Of a stretch of DNA of 64,000 nt, positions 57,327-64,000 are shown one piece after another. The number at the start of each line of letters is the position of its first letter. The first letter of the stretch is position 1. Origin of the DNA: Elephas maximus indicus (Eukaryota; Chordata; Mammalia; Proboscidea; Elephantidae). A program made the translations under genes and the position numbers. The stretch is taken from NCBI RefSeq assembly GCF_024166365.1, contig NC_064819.1, positions 4,910,501 to 4,974,500 of the forward strand. The letters run 5' to 3'. The notes beneath the pieces are model-generated. The model did not search any database, had not been told where the DNA came from, and saw only the letters and a program-made list of their open reading frames with translations.

Positions 57327-57658
57327 GTAGTAGTGGCTCAGTGGTAGGATTCTCGCCTTCCACGTGGCAGAAACTGGTTGGACTCCCAGCCAATGTGCCT
57401 CAGGCCTAGCCACTGCAGGTCTGTCAATGGAGTTGTGTGTTGCTACGATGCTGAATAGGCTTCAGTGGAGCTTCCAGCTCAAGATGGGCTAGGAAGAAAA
57501 GCCTGGTGATCTTCTTCCAAACTTCAACCAATGAGGACCCTGTGGCTCACAACTGTCTGGTCTGCAGCCTATCACAGACCTGGCAGCGTTTTGCTCTGTT
57601 GTGCGTGGCATCACCATGAGTCAGGGCCAACTCACAGCAGCTAACAGAACCAACAACA
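57327..57658 (+). mobile_element. SINE with a tRNA-Gly head and RTE tail, copy 2
   Basis: The 71-base head (57327-57397) has TGGCTCAGTGGTAGGATTC, an anticodon arm CTCGCCTTCCACGTGGC (TCC in the loop) and a B-box-like GGTTGGACTCC. The body shares TGCTACGATGCTGAATAGGC, GAGCTTCCAGCTCAAGATGG and CTTCTTCCAAACTTCAACCA with the copy at 30927. It ends in an RTE-like tail (CATCACCATGAGTCAGGGCC, CAGCTAACAGAACCAACAAC). Confidence 0.85.
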
Positions 57659-59283
57659 TATTTTGGATTTCATTTCAATGTCATTTCTTTCATATCAATG
57701 AAAAAGTGGTAGTAGACTTAAGAGGGAAAAATATTGAGATTTGATCAAAGATTCATTATAAACTCTCCTATTTCATCTTCACCTAGATATTTCGAGGATT
57801 TTTCTTCCAAATCCACATTTTATTGGAATTTAAATTTCTAAAGTATTGTGAGATTTTTCAAAAGAAGGAGAAAGTAACATTATCTCACTTAAAAAAAAAA
57901 AACCAAGAAAACAAAAAACTGACCCTTCCTTTAGTCAAATATGTCCTGTGGGTTTGATTTATTCAAACTTCTTTTTTTCTGAAGAGTGCCTTTTTCAATC
58001 TTCCCTTAACCCTTGCATCTCAAGAATTTTCTTACCCCAGCGAAAGAGAGGACAGTTCTGTTTCTCTGTTACCTGGAAAAGCTACTCTGAAGACCTCAGG
58101 TGGGTATTTAGTATTCATTCAAGTAAGTCTTTCATGTTAATCCCCTTAATTCAGTGATCTTCATGGCTTTGAGTGCTTTGGTGGAAAGACACAGGGTGAT
58201 AGCTTTTGATAACTCAGCCAGATTTGTGCTCCCATACTGATGGGCAGTTAGCTGAAGAGTTATCTCAAAAACCGAAGACACGACTTAGTTTCTTGCACAT
58301 TCTTTCTTTCATCTTCAATGTCATTCCTTGTGTCTCTGGAGTGAATCCAGTAGAGAGGAGAAAATGGAGATTTCTATAAATGAAAAGGGAGAAGGAGGTT
58401 AGGCTTACAAAATAGAATTACTCAGTTTTGGAATCAGGCCATAATCCTCTAGTAAAAACTGTCATAGGAACGTTAATGACCACAGATGGCTCAGACCTCC
58501 CTTTGAACATCATCTGAAAGATACAACAAGCCAAAGAGCAAGAGTATTCAGAAAAGAACCTAAAAAATGTGGGAGCTAGTATCAACTCTCCTAGATTTTG
58601 AACCAAGTGCAGTTTTATGCTCACTTAGTGGTAAGGAACTCTAGATTCTTGGCTGAAAAGAGGAATGACAATTTTGTTATCAAAGGATAATTCCTATCTC
58701 AGGCTAGACAAAATCTTTCAATAATTAAACATTTTCTTGCAGGCCTTTGCTGCTCTCCTACATTATCAGTCTGGAATTATTGGAAATGGCTTGGTCCTAT
58801 ACAATCTGAAGTCTGGTTTACTGTCCTTTTACTGATCTTGGAGTGTAAAAAATCTGTCTGTAAAGAACCAAACCGTAAGAACCATAGGAAAACCAATAGG
58901 AAAATTAACTGTTTCCTGAGCCAAGACTTTCAGATATTAAAAATATTATTTTCTCTTTTATTCCTCGTAAAATTTTATTCCTTGTAAAATCCCAAAATAT
59001 TTAAAAAATTTTAAATCCAATAAAATGTGGATTTGGAAGAAAAATCCTTGAAATGCATGGGTGAAGATGAAATAGGGGAGTTTATAATGAAGCATTGATC
59101 AAATCAGAAAGTGTTGGGTTAAATTTATTTCTCCCCAGATTAGATCTCTGACTTTTCCACGCCTGACTTTTCTGCTCCTACATGGAGATAGCTGATTACC
59201 TTCCCTCATGCCGACCATATTGTCAGTACCAAATTTTGTTTGAGATGTCTTTCACACCTGTCCTTTCCAACTTTTTAACAATT
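57659..59283 (+). other. Unassigned intron sequence
   Basis: About 1.6 kb without a recognised repeat or exon. A near-exact inverted relation is visible between 57770-57850 and about 58980-59100 (both carry TTTCTTCCAAATCCACATTT or its complement). Confidence 0.45.
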
Positions 59284-60420
59284 TTTTGAATATTTTATTG
59301 TGTTTTAGGTGAAAGTTTACAAAGCAAGGTACATTCCCATTCAACAATTCATACACAAATTGTTCTTTGACATTGGTTACAATCGCCACAATGTGTCAGC
59401 ACTCTCACCATTTCCACCCCGCCTGCCCCATTTCCATCCATCCAGTTTCCCTGTCCCTCTTTGCCTTCTCACCTTTGATGTTGGGTAAATGTTGACCATT
59501 TGATCTCCTATGGTTGATTGTTTAAAGGAGAGCATTCGTCATGGGTGTTATTGTTTATTTTATAGGCCAGTCTATTATTTGGCTTAAAGATGGTTTCCGG
59601 GAGTGGCTTCAGTTCCAGGCTAAAAGGGTCTCTTAGGGCAATAGTCTCAGGGGTTCCTGTAGTCTCTACCAGTTTAGGAAGACTGGTCTTTTTTATGAAC
59701 TTGAGTTTGGTTCAACATTTTTCTTCCATTCTAACTGGGACCTTCTATTGTGGCCCTGGTCGGAACTGTAGGTAGTGGTAGCTGGGCACCATGTAGATCT
59801 TCTGGTCTCAGGCTAGAGGAGGCTGTGGTTTGCATGGGCCATTAATCCTGTGGACTAATTTCTTCCTTGAGTCTTTGGTTTCCTCCACCCTCCTTTGCTC
59901 CAGATGGGAAGAGACCAATAGTTGTATCTTAGATGGCCACTTGCAAGCTTTTAAGACCCCAGATGCTACTCACCAAACTAGAATGTAGAACATTATTTTT
60001 ATGAACTGTGTTATGCCAATTGACCTAGTTATCCCATGAGACTATGGTCCTGAGCCTTCAAACCCAGTAAATCAATCCCACAAGGTGTTTGGATATGTCT
60101 AAGAAGTATCCATAACTGTTCCTCCTATGTGCTTTATTGTATATATGAATATATGTGCAGTACACACAAACATGTATACACATATGCCACAAATATACCT
60201 GTATGTGCACGTGCCTGTAACCCCATATGCCTTCCCATACCCATGTAGCATTGATATCTACCTGGGTAACAATTCTCATGTGTTTTGGTTGTTATTAATG
60301 TTGCTGAGGAATTATATGTGTTATAGCATTCACCGTAGTTGTCCTTTATTCTTGCATACTTCTGTCCTTTCCATCTTTTGCAGCCTTTCTCTCAACCAGT
60401 ATCTCAGCTGAGAATCAAGC
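59284..60420 (-). mobile_element. 5'-truncated L1, 3' UTR, different subfamily
   Basis: On the plus strand it starts TTTTATTGTGTTTTAGGTGA AAGTTTACAAAGC, the complement of the L1 end seen at 19000 and 26190. Further in, the complement of 59930-59970 reads like GGGGTCTTAAAAGCTTGCAA, matching the 3' UTR at about 25530. The central part differs from the 24913 copy. Confidence 0.75.
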
Positions 60421-60794
60421 CCTAAGGCCCTAAGAAATCCACTGTATGTAATTAACTTCTTTCCTGTGCATCTAGCCTGACACTAGTCATGTACCATCCT
60501 TGGGAGACTTGAGAAAGCAGACACTCAAATCTCTGTGTGTGTCTGTGTCTGTGTGTTTTGTGGCTTAGATAAGAAACCCCAGGTGAGAAAGTCTGGATAA
60601 TCATCTAATTTCCTGCTTTCAGCATCACCTTTGCACACTGACTGCTAGTTACCCTTAATATTACTCCCCTTGTCTCTAGATTTTAATGGTTTCTCAGTAT
60701 TTACAGGATTAATTCTAAATTATTTATTTATGACTGGCTTTTCAAGGCTTCTCGTAATCCGGTACCAATCTCCTATTCTTGTCTTATCTCCTAC

Positions 60795-60895
60795 TGGCTC
60801 TGTCACTAATTAGACTTGTGAATTTAAACAAATTTTTAGTCTTTAGAAAAGTATTGAACTAAGTCATCTCTAAGGCTTTCCGATTTGTAACATAA
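60795..60895 (+). mobile_element. MIR SINE nested in L2
   Basis: CTGGCTCTGTCACTAATTAG, ACTTGTGAATTTAAACAA, then TTGAACTAAGTCATCTCTAA and GGCTTTCCGATTTG, the MIR 5' and 3' halves with the middle eroded. Confidence 0.6.
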
Positions 60896-61125
60896 CATAT
60901 TCTACAGCAAGGTTCCTCTTCTACTTGAACATTGTGTCCCAGCCAGACTTGGCATGAATTTAAGCATCAGTTTCCCTGTACTTTTGTTTATTGTCATTCC
61001 CATTACTTGGAAAGTTCCCCTTCTGCCTAAATCTCACATATCCTCCAAGGCCTGAACCAAGACTCTTCTTATTTATGAAGGTTTTTCTGACTACCACGGT
61101 TTTCGGTGGCTTCTTCCCCTCCTTA

Positions 61126-61293
61126 AACCAAACCAAACCAAACCTATTGCCATTGAGTCGATTCCGACTTATAGAGACCCTATAGGGCAAAATAGAACTG
61201 CCCCATAGAGTTTCCAAGGAGTGCCTGGTAGATTCGAACTGCTGACCTCTTGGTTAGCAGCCATAACACTTAACCACTACACCACCAGGGTTT
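61126..61293 (-). mobile_element. AfroSINE, full-length, nested in L2
   Basis: AAACCAAACCAAACCTATTG tail, CATTGAGTCGATTCCGACTT, and head complement CACTACACCACCAGGGTTTC. Confidence 0.94.
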
Positions 61294-61699
61294 CTCCCTC
61301 TCCTTAGATCACCTGTATTACTTACTACTTGCCATTTTCCTTTGGCATTCATTAAACAGAGCCTTAATTATCCATTTGTATTTATATGTACCTGATTTCC
61401 CCAACCAGTTTGCCTGCTGTTTGAAGGTAAATTTCCAGTTCAGTGCCTAGCTCAAGAAACACTTGTGTGATATCCACTCTGTGATGAGCTGTGTATTAGG
61501 CTTCGAGGAGGTGTATAAGACAAGTAAAAGGTTCCATAGACCCCCATAAAGACAAATGGAATTATTTTAAATGACATTTGGCACTGTCAAGCTTGCCTTC
61601 CCTCTTTAATATCTTTACTTTCTTGGTGTCCGTAACACCTGTTTCTCCTTGTTTTCCCCTCTTAATTTTTGATTACTCCCGCCCCCCGCCCTCCCAACA

Positions 61700-62866
61700 C
61701 CTTGTCTCTTCTTTTTCTACCAACTTCTGAAAAGTTGGTGTCTCCCAGGCATTTGTTATTTGTTTTTTGTGGCATGTTCTTACTCAACACACCAGCTCCA
61801 TGAAGAATCTAATCCATGCCACAACTCTCAAATGGACTAGTGGTTTTCAAATTCTCCAGGTTCTCCAGCCAAACCTAATTCCTGAGCTCAGAGCTATATA
61901 TATATGTCTACTGGATATCTTTCCCTGATGGCTCATAGAAGCCCCAATCTCAACATGCCCTAAAAATAAGCCATCATCTTTTGTTCCCAAATCTCTTCCC
62001 CTTTCTCATCTAATTCAGAAATGGAAACCTTGATTTCTCCCCCCAAACCTGTCCATCTGCAAATCTTCCTTTAGTTTCAATAAGTAAAAATCAAAACAAG
62101 ACTTTTCTTCCTCCATTCCCTCACTCCTTACCTCAAAAATATGTCTTGTCTCTGTCCATTCTTCTCCATCTCTGCTGGTCCCTCTGACCATCATCTCTCA
62201 TGGGCATTAGTGCAATAGCTCTACCTTCTAATTTCCGCTCTTCTACCTTCACTCCCTAGCAATCATTCTCCCCTCAGTAGCTTTTGTATGTGCTGCTTTC
62301 TCTACCCAGACTGCTCTTTCTCTGGTTCTTTAGAGCGCTTCCTTGACCAAACCGTCTGAGGGGGTGCCCAAGTAGTTTTCTAACACATCAACCTATTTTT
62401 TTCTTTTCTTTTTAAGATTCATCTCAACCTGATTTTTAAAATTTACTTGCCTATGTTTTCAAGCTTCACGCCCTCTTTTTTAACATCCTACGCTCTATTC
62501 CAATTGTATAATCTCACAGAATGACCCATATTATTTGATCCTCTGAACCTTTCCAAACATTGCTTCTTTTGCTTCAAATGTCACCCTCCCTGTCCTTTTC
62601 TGCATAACACATTTCCGATCTTTTTCACAATGTAGATGGAGTTGTTTTCTTTTGTGGAGATTCCTTGATCCTGCTTATCTTCCTGTCTGTGCCATCATGG
62701 TCTCTAGTACCTAATTCTACTACAGCATTCAACAGACTTTATTACACGTATTTATTTACATGCCTGTCTCTTTTGATACCCATGAGCTCCTTCAGGGTAG
62801 ACATCATGTGTCTCTTTGCTCTAGGGCAGTGCTTTGCACTCTGTAAATAAGTGTTGAGGAAATTGA
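61700..62866 (+). mobile_element. L2 LINE 3' fragment
   Basis: Sense L2 order: ATCTAATTCAGAAATGGAAA, CCAAACCTGTCCATCTGCAA, GGGCATTAGTGCAATAGCTC, CTACCCAGACTGCTCTTTC, CTCCTTCAGGGTAGACATCA, GCAGTGCTTTGCACTCTG and a TAAATAAGTGTTGAGG end. Confidence 0.65.
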
Positions 62867-62945
62867 GGCTATACCAATGAAGTGTCCAGTGAGTAGTATG
62901 TGATGGCAAAATTTGATTAGGACTACGGGAACTTTGCCCAGCCAA

Positions 62946-63107
62946 AGGAAAACCAAACCCATTGCCGTCGAGTCGATTCTGACTCATAGCAACCCTATGG
63001 GACAGAAGAGAACTGCCCTACAGGGTTTCCAAGGAGTGGCTGGTGGATTCAAAGTGCCAACCTTTTGATTAGCAGCTGAGCTCTTAACCACTGCACCACC
63101 AGGGCTC
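62946..63107 (-). mobile_element. AfroSINE, full-length, well preserved
   Basis: GGAAAACCAAACCCATTGCC, then GTCGAGTCGATTCTGACTCA, body and head complement CACTGCACCACCAGGGCTCC. One of the least diverged copies here. Confidence 0.95.
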
Positions 63108-63750
63108 CTTTGCCCAGCTACCACTGATTAGTCATGGCACCAGCCCACTTCTGGCACAGTCCATAATTGGGAACCTAACAGATATCTCACACAGAGCTAA
63201 GACCACACAGACTTGGATTTCAACCAAGTGTGCCAGCTGGTTGCTTCAGCAATGAACAGACACCATTTCTGTATTGAGGTACTTTAACACAAACAGAAAG
63301 AATAGCCATACTTGACACTATAAACTTCTTATGATCTGGGCTGAGAAAAGCCATCAGTTTAAAACATATAGCTATATTTTTTTAATCCGTTAGTCTGCTT
63401 CCTGTGCCTGGGAGTGAACATTCATCCTTTTACCGATACTGAAAACCGGTGTTCTCTGATACTGCCCCCACAGAGATCCTGTGATGTTTCCTATCCTCCC
63501 TCTTTGGTAACTATATGACTGGTGGCTACATGTACTCCCTGTCTCTCCTCTCAAGCTCTTTAATAATTCTAGTTAGAAAATTTATGCACTAAGTTGTTTA
63601 GTTTTCTTCTTCTTTATCTCCTTACCTGTGTTGTGGAAATACTCATCTATTTGATATTGCTCTACTTCCCCCTAAAGTAATGAACAAAAGGAAAGATCCT
63701 AGCTAGTTTTCCTACAGGGGAATAAAGGAAAAATGGCCATGTAATCTTAG
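63108..63750 (+). other. Unassigned intron sequence
   Basis: No exon or repeat recognised. Confidence 0.35.
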
Positions 63751-63828
63751 GAAACCCTGTGGGGCAGTTCTACTCTGTCATATAGGGTCATTATGAGAGG
63801 CAATCCACTTGATGGTACACAACAACAC
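63751..63828 (+). mobile_element. AfroSINE/RTE 3' half
   Basis: GGAAACCCTGTGGGGCAGTT, CTGTCATATAGGGTCATTAT, then GATGGTACACAACAACA. It is 5'-truncated inside the SINE body and has the RTE-style (CAA) tail. Confidence 0.85.
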
Positions 63829-64000
63829 TCTCTCACTTACCAGTATCTAACTTACATCTCTTAACACACAAAAATATAATTCCTTCTTGGGGGGCGGAGT
63901 TGAGAAGGAATAAGTTTCCCCTTGGAATTATGGGCAAAAATATTCTCCAATTTAGTCTATTCCTTTTTAAAAATGGTTATGAGAATTAAGAGGGAAGAAC

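Larger units (their letters stand above)
60690..61470 (+). mobile_element. L2 LINE fragment with nested MIR and AfroSINE
   Basis: L2 sense phrases CTTTTCAAGGCTTCTCGTAA, ATTACTTGGAAAGTTCCCCT and CATATCCTCCAAGGCC before the SINE, and CTGCTGTTTGAAGGTAAATT, CAGTGCCTAGC after it. A MIR lies at about 60795-60895. Confidence 0.65.
46118..64000 (+). other. GAP43: GAP43 intron 1 (5' part)
   Basis: It begins with the donor GTAGAG at 46118 and runs past the window end. No frame in it matches GAP43 exon 2 or 3. A long first intron is normal for this gene. It is populated by L2, MIR, AfroSINE, LTR and L1 copies listed separately. Confidence 0.8.

Noticed and set aside
46118..64000. GAP43 exon 2 or an alternative first exon
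   Set aside because: I looked for the IQ-motif exon and for another frame with a plausible donor downstream of exon 1 and found none.
1..64000. CRISPR arrays, operons, phage or other prokaryotic systems
   Set aside because: Repeats are dispersed retroelements, not regularly spaced short repeats, and no compact gene clusters or ribosome-binding sites exist.

Overview
The window is mammalian nuclear DNA, most likely from an elephant or another paenungulate afrotherian. The main clue is a tRNA-derived SINE whose body carries a conserved block (GAGTCGGAATCGACTC and variants). It occurs more than 20 times on both strands and shares its 3' end with RTE-clade LINE copies in the same window. This RTE/AfroSINE pairing, next to L1, L2, MIR, MLT1 and hAT fossils, is the afrotherian pattern. 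There is no prokaryotic gene structure, operon, CRISPR array or phage module. Almost every open frame is a shadow of repeat DNA.

The one host gene recognised is GAP43 (neuromodulin), on the plus strand. Its first coding exon, MLCCMRRTKQ, lies at 46088-46117. It is preceded by a purine-rich 5' UTR/promoter and followed at once by a GT splice donor. Everything upstream (1 to about 45.5 kb) reads as intergenic repeat-rich sequence. Everything downstream (46118-64000) reads as the start of GAP43 intron 1. Exon 2, with the IQ/PKC-site region, was not found and should lie beyond the window.

Layout: 1-5 kb holds an RTE end, AfroSINEs, a possible old MaLR provirus and an elephant-type LTR with a perfect 5-bp target duplication. 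5.3-12.1 kb is a nearly full-length, dead L1, followed by a coding-like decayed stretch of unknown origin (12.15-12.68 kb). 13-23 kb is mixed L2, MLT1, L1-tail, LTR and SINE debris. 23.7-26.9 kb is a three-layer nest: an RTE split by an LTR, which is itself split by an L1. 28.4-29.8 kb is an RTE reverse-transcriptase remnant. 30.9 kb and 57.3 kb carry two copies of a SINE with a tRNA-Gly head. 37.4-44.4 kb is an LTR-flanked endogenous retrovirus with a decayed tRNA-Lys primer site and a remnant of a gamma-type transmembrane envelope domain. 45.5-46.1 kb is the GAP43 promoter and exon 1. 46-64 kb is intron 1 with L2, MIR, SINE, LTR and L1 insertions.

I see no undescribed multi-gene system here. 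The points most worth follow-up are the tRNA-Gly-headed SINE, the odd ERV layout, the unidentified coding-like stretch after the L1, and the nested elements that give a relative insertion chronology. Repeat names come from recognising consensus-like sequence by eye; boundaries without target duplications are approximate.
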